Assembly: GCF_038595005.1 (NCBI RefSeq)
Contig: NZ_CP151997.1
Location: 1,550,001 to 1,614,000 of the forward strand
From: Chryseomicrobium sp. FSL W7-1435
Lineage (GTDB): Bacteria > Bacillota > Bacilli > Bacillales_A > Planococcaceae
Direction: 5' to 3'
DNA: 64,000 nucleotides
Shown here: positions 8,288 through 16,583 of the stretch, piece by piece
Numbering within the stretch: position 1 is the stretch's first letter
How the letters are laid out: the number at the start of each line of letters is the position of its first letter
The notes under the pieces: generated by a model
Databases searched by the model: none
What the model was told of the DNA's origin: nothing
The model's input: only the letters and a program-made list of their open reading frames with translations
Translations under genes and position numbers: made by a program

Positions 8288-8869
8288 ATGGAGCGAATAA
8301 CGTGGGATCAATTTTTTCTTGCCCAATGTCATTTGTTAGCACTTCGAAGTACATGTACGCGCTTGGCGGTAGGGGCGGTAGTAGTTAGAGACCGTAGGAT
8401 TATTGCAGGCGGTTATAACGGCTCTATTTCTGGAGGCGATCATTGTATAGATCAAGGGTGTTATGTCGTTGATAATCACTGTGTGCGTACGATTCACGCC
8501 GAAATGAACGCTCTTTTGCAGTGCGCGAAGTACGGGGTTTCTGTTAGCGGAGCTGATCTATACGTGACTCATTTCCCATGTCTTCCTTGTACAAAATCAA
8601 TCATACAGTCGGGCATCTCGCGACTCTATTATGCAATGGACTACAAAAACAACTCCTATGCAATCGAGCTTTTAAAACAAGCTGGCATAGAAGTGCTGCA
8701 TGTTCCGTTTGATGCTCGTAAAATTGATTTTTTATCGACTGAAAGAGAAGACTTAGCGAGAGATTTATTAGAAGAACTAGCATCTACACATACGGACCAA
8801 GGAACAATTGACGCTTACGCTCAAAAGGTGGATGCGTTATTTGGAAATCGTCAGAAGCTTTCAAAGTAA
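8288..8869 (+). CDS. comEB: dCMP deaminase ComEB
   Basis: A zinc-dependent deoxycytidylate deaminase that supplies dUMP for thymidylate synthesis. It lies in the com operon but is not known to be required for DNA uptake. The zinc and catalytic motifs are HAEMN (residues ~75) and PCLPC, with an N-terminal CTRLAVGAVVV segment. AAAAAGGGGGAAT precedes the ATG. The 3' end overlaps the comEC reading frame. Confidence 0.93.
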   Translation: MERITWDQFFLAQCHLLALRSTCTRLAVGAVVVRDRRIIAGGYNGSISGGDHCIDQGCYVVDNHCVRTIHAEMNALLQCAKYGVSVSGADLYVTHFPCLPCTKSIIQSGISRLYYAMDYKNNSYAIELLKQAGIEVLHVPFDARKIDFLSTEREDLARDLLEELASTHTDQGTIDAYAQKVDALFGNRQKLSK

Positions 8870-11123
8870 CTGGATTTACATAGCAGTAGCAGCCATAATC
8901 GGCTGCTTCTCCTCGTTTCACTCACCAATGCTTGCGGGCCTTGCTGTTGGACTCGCTATTTTCTGTTGGTTCAGAATTTCAAAAGTCATTGCGCCACTTG
9001 TGCTTTTGACTAGCGTCCTCTTCTTTACAATGACAGAATGGCGTATGCCTACCCCTCTAAACCTCACTGAAAAGCAATATGTGACAATCACCTCTAGCTA
9101 CAAGCAGCAGGGCGATCGATGGGCAGGCTTTGCCAAATTACCTTCGGGCGAGAAAATCTATCTGTCTTACCAAATTCAAGATGAAAACCAAGCGCAGGCA
9201 TTTTCTAACAGGAATTGGACTGGCAATGTCGTAGAAGTGATTCTAATGCCACAACCACAGCCACTCCGCAGTCATGCTTACGAATTCTCCTTTACAGACT
9301 ATCTCATGTCTAAAGGGGCTTCAGGCGCTTTTCAAGCTACTCACTTTGAAGTGGTGGGGAATAGAGAGGAACTGTCATGGAAACTAGCAGCAAGAGTTTC
9401 CCAGTGGCGACAAACGATTCATAGTGCTATTGTGAGAAGAATTCCGGAAGCTCTTCAAGATGAAATTCTTTCCCTTACCATAGGGGATCGTTCATTGGGA
9501 GACCAAGACACCAATCGTCTTTATCAAAAACTTGGCTTGTCTCATTTATTTGCCATTTCAGGACTTCACATTGCTCTCTTGACCGGTGCTATTTATTATC
9601 TGTTACTGCAACTGAATGTTCGGCTGCGAACAATCTACCTGCTTCTTCTTTTATTAGTACCCGTCTATATGCTACTTGCCGGTGGTGCACCTTCTGTAGT
9701 TCGTGCTTCGCTGATGGTATGGATCATCACTTTCTTGCTATTTTTTAAAAAGAAAGTAGATCCATCTGACCTTTTGGCCATCGTGCTGGTACTTACTATC
9801 AGTTACTTTCCGTTTTATCTGTTGCAACCTGGTTATCAACTCTCTTTTTTAGCAGTGTTCAGTCTGATTTATTCTAATCAATTACTTCAAACAACATCAT
9901 TTTGGTTATCCGCTTTTCTGACTACGGTTATCTGCCAATTGGCTGTTTTGCCAATTATCCTCCTTCACTTTCAACAAGTTTCAGTGATTTCATTGCTTGT
10001 GAATGTACTTGCCATCCCACTTTTCACATTTGTCATTCTACCGAGCAGCTTTTTCTATGCCATCTGTGCCCAACTACCGTTCGAGTGGGTACCCTTTATA
10101 ACAAGCTACAGTTATTTACGAGAACAATTACAAGTGTTATTCATCTGGATTGCTGCAATTCCTTTCAGTGTGTGGACACCACCGGCAATCAACAGCATTT
10201 TTTTAGTTGTCGTCGTTTTAGTGATCTTTGTTTTTTTACTATGGGAGCGGAAAGCTTTTATCAGTCTCCTTGTAGTTTTTATCTTGGCAGTTGGTTGGCA
10301 AGCCTTTCCTCGAGTAAACTCTGATGCAACGCTCTCCTTTTTATATGTAGGGCAAGGGGACAGTACACTCATTGAATTTCCTTACCGCAAGAAGACGGTT
10401 TTAATAGATGCGGGAGGAGTTACGCAATTTGCTAAAGAACCTTGGCAGCAAAGAAATTCCTATGAAATAGGTCGATCCATTGTAACGCCTTATCTTCGTT
10501 CGAAAGGGATTACTACAATTGACATTTTCATCTTGACTCATGCAGATGCGGATCACACAGAAGGAGCAGAAGAAATTTTAGAAGACTTCCTTGTGAAGCA
10601 AGTGATTGTTCCAAAAGAAATCACGGAGCTAGAAGAATTAGCAGCTGTTGTGGAGGTAGCTAAGAAGAAAAATATCCCTATACTAGAACTTGCAGAACCA
10701 TTACAAATCTCAACTGCGCAAGCAACACTTTATTTGTTGCCTGTACCGGGGAGTTACCAAGGAAATGATAGCTCGATTGTATCCGTGGTAGACATTTATA
10801 ATGTGAAAACGGTGTTGCCGGGAGATTTAGAAGAAGGAGGAGAAGGGACAATGGCAGCAATGCATCCAGAGATTCTTGCAGATGCTACCGTGTTGAAGCT
10901 CGGTCATCATGGCAGTAAAACGTCCACTACGGAATCTTGGCTTGAGCTATTGTCTCCCAAATTAGCAATAGGAAGTGCTGGGAAAGATAATCGCTATGGC
11001 CACCCGCATATAAGTGTGTTAGAGCGATTAGAGCTTGCGGAAATCCCTTATTTCGGGACGCATCAGAAAGGGACGATTGCTTTATCCATTACAAAAGAAG
11101 GGACACTACAAATGAAACCATAA
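8841..11123 (+). CDS. comEC: DNA translocation channel ComEC
   Basis: ComEC forms the inner-membrane channel for single-stranded DNA during competence. The N-terminal part is hydrophobic, followed by an OB-like extracellular region and the Competence domain containing LTIGDRS and LFAISGLHIALLTG. The C-terminal third is a metallo-beta-lactamase-like nuclease domain with THADADHTEG and KLGHHGSKTS. The start is uncertain: TTG at 8841 has AAGGTGG nine bases upstream and gives a short leader before the first helix. ATG 8832 abuts that site, and the frame is open back to 8808. The 29-base overlap with comEB implies coupled translation. Confidence 0.93.
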   Translation: MEIVRSFQSNWIYIAVAAIIGCFSSFHSPMLAGLAVGLAIFCWFRISKVIAPLVLLTSVLFFTMTEWRMPTPLNLTEKQYVTITSSYKQQGDRWAGFAKLPSGEKIYLSYQIQDENQAQAFSNRNWTGNVVEVILMPQPQPLRSHAYEFSFTDYLMSKGASGAFQATHFEVVGNREELSWKLAARVSQWRQTIHSAIVRRIPEALQDEILSLTIGDRSLGDQDTNRLYQKLGLSHLFAISGLHIALLTGAIYYLLLQLNVRLRTIYLLLLLLVPVYMLLAGGAPSVVRASLMVWIITFLLFFKKKVDPSDLLAIVLVLTISYFPFYLLQPGYQLSFLAVFSLIYSNQLLQTTSFWLSAFLTTVICQLAVLPIILLHFQQVSVISLLVNVLAIPLFTFVILPSSFFYAICAQLPFEWVPFITSYSYLREQLQVLFIWIAAIPFSVWTPPAINSIFLVVVVLVIFVFLLWERKAFISLLVVFILAVGWQAFPRVNSDATLSFLYVGQGDSTLIEFPYRKKTVLIDAGGVTQFAKEPWQQRNSYEIGRSIVTPYLRSKGITTIDIFILTHADADHTEGAEEILEDFLVKQVIVPKEITELEELAAVVEVAKKKNIPILELAEPLQISTAQATLYLLPVPGSYQGNDSSIVSVVDIYNVKTVLPGDLEEGGEGTMAAMHPEILADATVLKLGHHGSKTSTTESWLELLSPKLAIGSAGKDNRYGHPHISVLERLELAEIPYFGTHQKGTIALSITKEGTLQMKP

Positions 11124-11149
11124 AAAAAGACACCTTCGATTAGGTGTCT
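11122..11149 (-). terminator. Hairpin terminator of yqzM
   Basis: AGACACCT and AGGTGTCT form a perfect 8-bp stem. Read on the minus strand it is followed by TTTTTTT, ideal for ending yqzM. It also lies directly after the comEC stop codon. Confidence 0.8.
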
Positions 11150-11159
11150 AGGTGGTTAC

Positions 11160-11294
11160 TTAAGAAGCGACGTATTGTACGACTACTGCAACTAAGAACA
11201 TAGTTGAGAAAAATACAAAAGAGGCCACAAAACCTATGCCTGAGTCAATCGCATCGTTGCGCTTTGACTGCACGTTGTTCTCAAATTCATTCAT
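11160..11294 (-). CDS. yqzM: Small membrane protein YqzM
   Basis: A 44-residue protein that closely matches the YqzM family: MNEFENNVQSKRNDAIDSG, then one hydrophobic helix (FVASFVFFSTMFLVAVVVQYVA). The function is unknown. The start is set by GGAGGGG six bases before ATG 11294; the frame stays open further upstream but without a site. It is convergent with comEC and divergent from holA, as in B. subtilis. Confidence 0.88.
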   Translation of the reverse strand: MNEFENNVQSKRNDAIDSGIGFVASFVFFSTMFLVAVVVQYVAS

Positions 11295-11392
11295 TTTAAC
11301 CCCTCCTATGTTTTTTAAGTATAAACAATAACAGGCAAAAAATCTACACACAATGATGTGAACAATTTTTGTATAATAGAGGAGAAGGAGCG

Positions 11393-12406
11393 ATGCCTCG
11401 TATGATTACAAAACAATGGCAAGCCCTTGTCAACGATCCACTTGCTCCATTTTATGTGATTGTTGGTGAAGAAGGCTACCTACGTGATGAAACATTAAAA
11501 AGAATTCAGTCTCGTATAGATCCGGAAGAATGGTTCACAATCGATTTAGACCAGCACTCGATTGGAGATGTCATGCTAGAGACGGACACTTTACCTTTCT
11601 TCTCCGAAAAGAAAGCGATTATTGTGCACAACCCTCAATTTTTGCGCGCGGCAATGAAGGACAAAGACAAGGACAAAAAGGACACGTTTCCGCAGAAAGA
11701 ATTTCTCAATTGGTTACAGCATCCAACTGAAACGGCCACTGTCGTTTTTGTTGCACCTTATGAAAAATTGGATGATCGTAAAAAAGTGGTTAAAGAATTA
11801 CGCAAGTCTGCAATTGTGATTGAAGCCAATCCACTCTCAGAGCAAGATCAAAAGAGTTGGGTAGTTTCTCAATTTCGTGCGCATGACTGCAAACCGACAG
11901 ATGAGTTAGTCGATTGGGTAGCTGCCGCACCGCTCAGTCTTTCCTTTAAACGAAACGAGATAGCCAAAGCTGCCCTCTACGCAGAGGGCGCACAAGAAGT
12001 TACTCTTGCACATTATCAAGAAGTGGCCTCACCGATTTTGGAAGACAATGTTTTTGCATTAACAGAGGCATACTTAATGAATCACCGTGAAAAAGCAGTC
12101 ACTATCTACAATGAGTTGCTTAAACAAAAAGAAGAACCGTTAAAACTTGTGGCATTGTTAGCGGGCCAGTTGAGATTGTTGATTCAAGTGGGATACTTTA
12201 AAAAAATGGGGTATCACAATACGCAGATTGCCCAACAAGTTAAAGCGCATCCGTACCGAGTCAAATTGATGATGGACCATCCATTAGTGGACCGGGAAGA
12301 ATTGCTTGTGGGGAAATTGAAGATGTTGGCTGAAGTGGATATGCAGCTGAAATCTTCTCACATGAAGAAAGAGCGCATTCTAGAACTATATTTATTAGCA
12401 AATTAA
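11393..12406 (+). CDS. holA: DNA polymerase III delta subunit
   Basis: HolA is the clamp-loader delta subunit that opens the sliding clamp. The sequence has PFYVIVGEEGYLRDETL at the N-terminus and DVMLETDTLPFFSEKKAIIV, both family hallmarks, plus the C-terminal helical collar domain. It corresponds to B. subtilis YqeN. I chose ATG 11393 with AGGAG eight bases upstream; ATG 11402 is the alternative. TATAAT at 11372–11377 is a plausible -10 but would place transcription very close to the ribosome binding site. Confidence 0.93.
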   Translation: MPRMITKQWQALVNDPLAPFYVIVGEEGYLRDETLKRIQSRIDPEEWFTIDLDQHSIGDVMLETDTLPFFSEKKAIIVHNPQFLRAAMKDKDKDKKDTFPQKEFLNWLQHPTETATVVFVAPYEKLDDRKKVVKELRKSAIVIEANPLSEQDQKSWVVSQFRAHDCKPTDELVDWVAAAPLSLSFKRNEIAKAALYAEGAQEVTLAHYQEVASPILEDNVFALTEAYLMNHREKAVTIYNELLKQKEEPLKLVALLAGQLRLLIQVGYFKKMGYHNTQIAQQVKAHPYRVKLMMDHPLVDREELLVGKLKMLAEVDMQLKSSHMKKERILELYLLAN

Positions 12407-12413
12407 ACAGAAA

Positions 12414-12445
12414 GAGCTGTCCCATAAAGGGACAGCTCGTTTTCT
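12414..12445 (+). terminator. Hairpin terminator of holA
   Basis: GAGCTGTCCC, loop ATAAA, GGGACAGCTC is a perfect 10-bp stem followed by GTTTTCT. It lies between convergent holA and rpsT and may serve both. Confidence 0.85.
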
Positions 12446-12471
12446 GTAGGTGAACAATTGAATTACAAAAC

Positions 12472-12720
12472 TTACGCTTTTTTCATCAATTGAGATTTTT
12501 TGCGCGCAGCCGCGTTTTTGTGGATCAAGCCTTTTGAAGCAGCTTTTTCTACAGATTTGATAGCAGCTTTGATAGAATCACTTTTGTTTTCATCATTATT
12601 AGTCACAGCAGTTTCCGCACGCTTAACAGCAGTACGCATAGCTGATTTAGTTTGTGAGTTTTGAGCATTTGCAGAAGCATTTGTCTTCACACGTTTAATA
12701 GCTGATTTAATGTTTGGCAT
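12472..12720 (-). CDS. rpsT: Small ribosomal subunit protein bS20
   Basis: bS20 is a primary 16S rRNA-binding protein of the 30S subunit. The 82-residue basic protein begins MPNIKSAIKRVKT and contains the typical alanine/lysine-rich helices, ending KNAAARKKSQLMKKA. The start is ATG 12720 with AGGAGGTG six bases upstream; a longer frame from 12729 would start within that site. It has its own promoter (12790–12818) with a leader of about 60 bases. Confidence 0.97.
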   Translation of the reverse strand: MPNIKSAIKRVKTNASANAQNSQTKSAMRTAVKRAETAVTNNDENKSDSIKAAIKSVEKAASKGLIHKNAAARKKSQLMKKA

Positions 12721-12789
12721 TCCTTTCACCTCCTAGTAAGGATGAGATGATACTTGTTAATTGATTTCAGTTCAATTACAACAAGAATT

Positions 12790-12818
12790 ATTTTAACAAA
12801 CCTTGTTTGATATTGCAA
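12790..12818 (-). promoter_or_regulatory. SigA-type promoter of rpsT
   Basis: On the minus strand TTGCAA (12818–12813), a 17-base spacer and TAAAAT (12795–12790) form a good vegetative promoter pointing at rpsT. Confidence 0.7.
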
Positions 12819-12831
12819 TATTTAAATGCAA

Positions 12832-12861
12832 AGAATATTTACTTGACAGCAGACCAAACTA
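12832..12861 (+). promoter_or_regulatory. SigG-like forespore promoter of gpr
   Basis: AGAATA, 17 bases, CAAACTA resembles the SigG/SigF pattern (TGAATA / CATACTA) with one mismatch in each element. B. subtilis gpr is transcribed by SigF and SigG. The start point would fall only about 12 bases before the gpr ATG, close to the ribosome binding site, so the leader would be very short. Confidence 0.45.
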
Positions 12862-12879
12862 CTTCGAGGTGAAAATAAA

Positions 12880-13812
12880 ATGAGACCAAGTGATTTGGAA
12901 TTAGAAATCGTTGAAGCGACAACTGCCAGTCATCCTATTATGCAGGAAAAACACGGAGAAATCCAGGTTTCCACGTTCGCAAAGAAAAATAAAGATCAGA
13001 TGGACCAGTTCGTATCTATTGAACATGCAGATTTGGTTGTAGAAGACTTAACCGCTTTTGAAGAACTAGCAGGTCACATTACATCTGAACTAAAGAAGCT
13101 GCTTACAATTTCAAAAGGGAAAATTTGCATTGTAGGGCTAGGGAATCACTGGATGACGGCCGATGCTCTAGGTCCACGCATCATTCAAAAGCTCCAACAA
13201 CAGTACACGTTTCTTCAACAAGAGCGTGTCATTCTTTTGCAACCCGGAGTCAGCCTACAATCAGGGATGGAAACCACTCACTATGTAAAAGCCATTGTCG
13301 AATCAATGAAGCCTAGTGTGGTTTTAGCGTTTGATTCATTACGTGCAGCTACTCAATCGAGACTTTGTCGATTTGTTCAAATGACTAACGCCGGCATCCA
13401 ACCGGGATCGGGGATTTTGAGTAAACGGCAAGAACTACATTTTCGAACGTTAGGTGTACCAGTCATTGCGATAGGAGTCCCCACGGTTGTCTCGACATTG
13501 GATGTGACGCATCAGCAACTCGACTATGCCTTGCAGCATTTTTTAAATCGTTTAGAGGCAAAAGGAACAAAAAACCCACTAGCCAGTGTCGCGTACTGGC
13601 AGGCTGAAGACAAAGACCTTTCTTCTCTAGCTCATGTATTTGGGGAGTGGGCACGTATGTCCACAGAAGAAAGAAAGCAATTTATTTTTGAAAATGCAGG
13701 CCATACAGATCGTATTGTGACGCCTACCAATATTCATGAATGGATTGAGCGGTGGTCGGATTTATTCGTGTCCGTTCTACTAGACGTTCTAGCACAACCG
13801 GCTCCCTCATAA
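12880..13812 (+). CDS. gpr: Germination protease GPR (spore SASP-specific endopeptidase)
   Basis: GPR degrades small acid-soluble spore proteins during germination (peptidase family A25). The two conserved aspartate contexts are present: MTADALGPR and VLAFDSLRAA, followed by GIQPGSGI and LGVPVIAIGVPTVV. At 310 residues it is shorter than the usual ~370. The start is fixed by GAGGTG before ATG 12880, and the upstream frame contains no ATG, GTG or TTG before a stop at 12844. SDLELEIVEA near the N-terminus corresponds to the mature TDLAVE segment of Bacillus GPR, so almost no propeptide is encoded. spoIIP follows immediately, as in Bacillus. Confidence 0.9.
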   Translation: MRPSDLELEIVEATTASHPIMQEKHGEIQVSTFAKKNKDQMDQFVSIEHADLVVEDLTAFEELAGHITSELKKLLTISKGKICIVGLGNHWMTADALGPRIIQKLQQQYTFLQQERVILLQPGVSLQSGMETTHYVKAIVESMKPSVVLAFDSLRAATQSRLCRFVQMTNAGIQPGSGILSKRQELHFRTLGVPVIAIGVPTVVSTLDVTHQQLDYALQHFLNRLEAKGTKNPLASVAYWQAEDKDLSSLAHVFGEWARMSTEERKQFIFENAGHTDRIVTPTNIHEWIERWSDLFVSVLLDVLAQPAPS

Positions 13813-13835
13813 AGTAACAGTAAAGGAGGGGTCCT

Positions 13836-14612
13836 ATTCGAATTGCACAAGTTGTTTTCCTATCTATAGTCTGCTTATTTCTACTACCTATCGTACAGCA
13901 TGCATATGGAAGCCATGCTCCTCCTCTGAACGTAACACATGCAGATGAGTCTCTTGACCCCGCTTGGAAAGAAGAGACTATCACCATTCGTCAATCTGAA
14001 TCAAGTGTGCTTTTTTATTTCACGCACTCTCAAGAAGCGTACCCTGGTGTCGGGCAAGCAAATAAGAAGCTTCAGCCCGTCTATCATCCAACCGTAAATA
14101 TAACAAATTTTACGGACGCGATTGTAACGTCTTTTGCAAAACATCAAGTGGTTGCGCATTCTCTAGAAGTAGATACGATGCAACTCCTAACAAAACAACA
14201 AAAAGGGTTTGATCAAGCGTATGCAACGGTGCGACCTCATGTGAAAGACGCCCTGTAGAAGGAGTCTGTTCACTATGTCATCGACTTCCATCGGGATTCG
14301 GCAAAGCGCGCTGTTACTACATTGGAGACTGCAAATGGTGATTACGCAAAGCTGATGTTTATTGTAGGTGGCGAGCATGAAGGATTTGAAAAAAACAAAG
14401 CATTGGCAGAGGCTTTATCGAAACAACTTGAAAGGCAAGTACCGGGTATTTCTCGTGGCGTTCTAGTTAAAAAAGGAAGAGGTGTAGACGGTATTTATAA
14501 TCAAGACCTTCACCCGGCTTCACTTCTAATTGAACTAGGTGGTATTGAAAATCAACCACATGAAGTGGAAGCTGCAATCGAGCAAATTGCGCTTGCTATC
14601 GACAACCTGTAA
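13836..14612 (+). pseudogene. spoIIP: Stage II sporulation protein P, interrupted by an in-frame amber codon
   Basis: SpoIIP is a peptidoglycan amidase/endopeptidase that works with SpoIID and SpoIIM in forespore engulfment. Reading frame 3 gives a signal-like N-terminus (RIAQVVFLSIVCLFLLPIV), the metal motif YFTHSQEAYPG, YHPTVNIT and VRPHVKDAL, then TAG at 14256–14258. The same frame continues without a gap: YVIDFHRDS, DYAKLMFIVGG, GVDGIYNQDL and LLIELGG. Everything either side of TAG aligns with the family, so a one-base change at a codon that is Lys/Gln/Glu in homologues is the simplest cause. The apparent start is ATT 13836, six bases after AGGAGG. The N-terminal half is also shorter than in B. 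subtilis (~400 residues). Confidence 0.85.
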
Positions 14613-14651
14613 GAAACTCGTATGATTTGCGTATCACTTCGCGCCTGATTC

Positions 14652-14660
14652 TGCTATAAT
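14652..14660 (+). promoter_or_regulatory. Extended -10 promoter of lepA
   Basis: TGCTATAAT is an extended -10 element with a perfect TATAAT at 14655–14660. No convincing -35 is seen at 17 bases. It lies 30 bases before the lepA start. Confidence 0.6.
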
Positions 14661-14690
14661 TTGTTGTAGCTTAATTAGGAGTGGACAAAT

Positions 14691-16523
14691 ATGAATAACG
14701 AAGAACGATTAAATAGACAGAGCAGGATTCGGAACTTTTCCATCATCGCCCATATTGATCACGGAAAATCGACGCTTGCTGACCGTATTTTAGAAAAAAC
14801 ACAGACTGTTAGCAGTCGAGAGATGAAGAGCCAGCTTTTAGATTCGATGGATCTTGAACGCGAGCGAGGCATCACAATCAAATTAAACGCTGTGCAATTG
14901 CTATACAAAGCAAAAGACGGCGAGACGTATACGTTTCACTTAATTGACACGCCAGGGCATGTCGATTTCACGTATGAAGTATCACGTAGTCTAGCAGCAT
15001 GTGAAGGCGCTATTTTAGTAGTCGATGCAGCACAAGGAATCGAAGCGCAAACACTTGCCAACGTCTATTTGGCCTTAGACAATGACTTAGAAATTTTGCC
15101 AGTTATCAATAAAATTGATTTACCAGCTGCTGACCCTGAGCGCGTACGTGCCGAAGTTGAAGAAGTAATAGGTCTTGATGCTTCTGAAGCAGTACTTGCT
15201 TCTGCAAAAGCTGGGATTGGTATTGAAGAAATTTTAGAACAAATCGTTGAAAAAGTGCCAGCTCCTACTGGAGATCCAGAAGCACCATTAAAAGCATTGA
15301 TTTTTGACTCTTTATTTGATCCTTATCGTGGCGTAATTTGTTACGTGCGTATTGTACAAGGTAAAGTAAGCCCAGGAGATCGCTTGAAAATGATGGCTTC
15401 GGGCAAAGAATTTGATGTTGTTGAAACAGGTGTATTCACACCTAAAGCTACTCAACGTGCCGAGCTATCAGTTGGGGATGTTGGATTTATAACTGCATCT
15501 ATGAAAGACGTTGGAGATTCTGCAGTGGGGGATACAATCACACTGGCGAACAATCCTGCATCAGAAGCACTGCCTGGCTATCGTAAAATGAACCCAATGG
15601 TTTTCTGTGGTTTATACCCGATTGATAATTCAAGATACAACGACTTACGTGATGCGCTTGAAAAATTACAGTTAAACGATGCAGCTCTTGAATTTGAACC
15701 AGAAAGCTCACAAGCCCTAGGATTTGGGTATCGCTGTGGTTTCTTAGGCTTACTGCACATGGAAATTATTCAAGAACGTATTGAACGTGAATTTAAAATT
15801 GATTTAATCACAACGGCACCGAGTGTAATTTACAATGTCAACATGACAAATGGTGACGTGATTCGTGTAGATAACCCATCTATGATGCCTGATCCGCAAA
15901 AAATCAACAAAATGGAAGAGCCTTACGTGAAAGCATCTATCATGGTTCCAGAAGATTATGTAGGTGCTGTTATGGAATTATGTCAACGCAAACGCGGAAA
16001 CTTCTTAACGATGGATTATTTATCTTCCGCTCGTGTAAACATTCTTTATGAGATTCCTTTATCTGAAATAGTTTACGATTTCTTTGACTCCTTGAAATCT
16101 AGTACAAAAGGGTATGCATCTTTTGACTATGAATTGATTGGCTATAGAGAATCAAAACTTCAAAAAATGGATATCTTACTAAATGGTGAAAAAGTCGATG
16201 CATTGAGTTTCATCGTTCACAGTGATTTTGCATACGAACGTGGGAAACTGATTGTAGAGAAATTAAAAAGTTTGATTCCTCGTCAACAGTTTGAGGTTCC
16301 CGTTCAAGCAGCAGTCGGACAAAAAATTGTCGCTCGTTCTACCATCAAATCGATGGGGAAAAATGTTCTTGCTAAATGTTACGGTGGGGATATTTCTCGA
16401 AAACGTAAATTACTAGATAAGCAAAAAGAAGGTAAGAAACGTATGAAACAGGTCGGTTCCGTAGAAGTTCCTCAAGAGGCATTTATGGCTGTATTGAAAA
16501 TGGACGAAGATCAGAAAAAATAA
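14691..16523 (+). CDS. lepA: Elongation factor 4 (LepA)
   Basis: LepA is a translational GTPase that binds the ribosome and affects translocation and initiation. The G motifs are clear: [13 protein letters not shown] (G1), RGITIK (G2), DTPGH (G3) and NKIDLP (G4), followed by EF-G-like domains and the LepA-specific C-terminal domain ([21 protein letters not shown] segment). The length of 610 is standard. GGAG precedes the ATG, and it has its own promoter after the spoIIP remnant. Confidence 0.97.
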   Translation: MNNEERLNRQSRIRNFSIIAHIDHGKSTLADRILEKTQTVSSREMKSQLLDSMDLERERGITIKLNAVQLLYKAKDGETYTFHLIDTPGHVDFTYEVSRSLAACEGAILVVDAAQGIEAQTLANVYLALDNDLEILPVINKIDLPAADPERVRAEVEEVIGLDASEAVLASAKAGIGIEEILEQIVEKVPAPTGDPEAPLKALIFDSLFDPYRGVICYVRIVQGKVSPGDRLKMMASGKEFDVVETGVFTPKATQRAELSVGDVGFITASMKDVGDSAVGDTITLANNPASEALPGYRKMNPMVFCGLYPIDNSRYNDLRDALEKLQLNDAALEFEPESSQALGFGYRCGFLGLLHMEIIQERIEREFKIDLITTAPSVIYNVNMTNGDVIRVDNPSMMPDPQKINKMEEPYVKASIMVPEDYVGAVMELCQRKRGNFLTMDYLSSARVNILYEIPLSEIVYDFFDSLKSSTKGYASFDYELIGYRESKLQKMDILLNGEKVDALSFIVHSDFAYERGKLIVEKLKSLIPRQQFEVPVQAAVGQKIVARSTIKSMGKNVLAKCYGGDISRKRKLLDKQKEGKKRMKQVGSVEVPQEAFMAVLKMDEDQKK

Positions 16524-16528
16524 AAATC

Positions 16529-16560
16529 AGGAGGAGGCGCTCGTAGCTATCCTCCTTTTT
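16529..16560 (+). terminator. Hairpin terminator of lepA
   Basis: AGGAGG and CCTCCT arms, extendable by one base pair, enclose a 16-base loop and are followed by TTTTTG. It lies right after lepA. Confidence 0.7.
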
Positions 16561-16583
16561 GATTGATAGAAAGTTGGCGAATT

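Noticed and set aside
14256-14258. TAG as pyrrolysine or a reassigned codon
   Set aside because: TAG ends several housekeeping genes here normally, and no pyl genes or downstream PYLIS-like context is visible in the window.
14275-14320. Restart of the spoIIP second half at ATG 14275 after AAGGAG
   Set aside because: That ATG is out of frame with the conserved C-terminal half; the first in-frame candidate (TTG 14322) lies after the HRDS motif.
14250-14330. Programmed frameshift in spoIIP instead of a stop codon
   Set aside because: The reading frame is identical before and after TAG; there is no slippery run and no frame change to explain.
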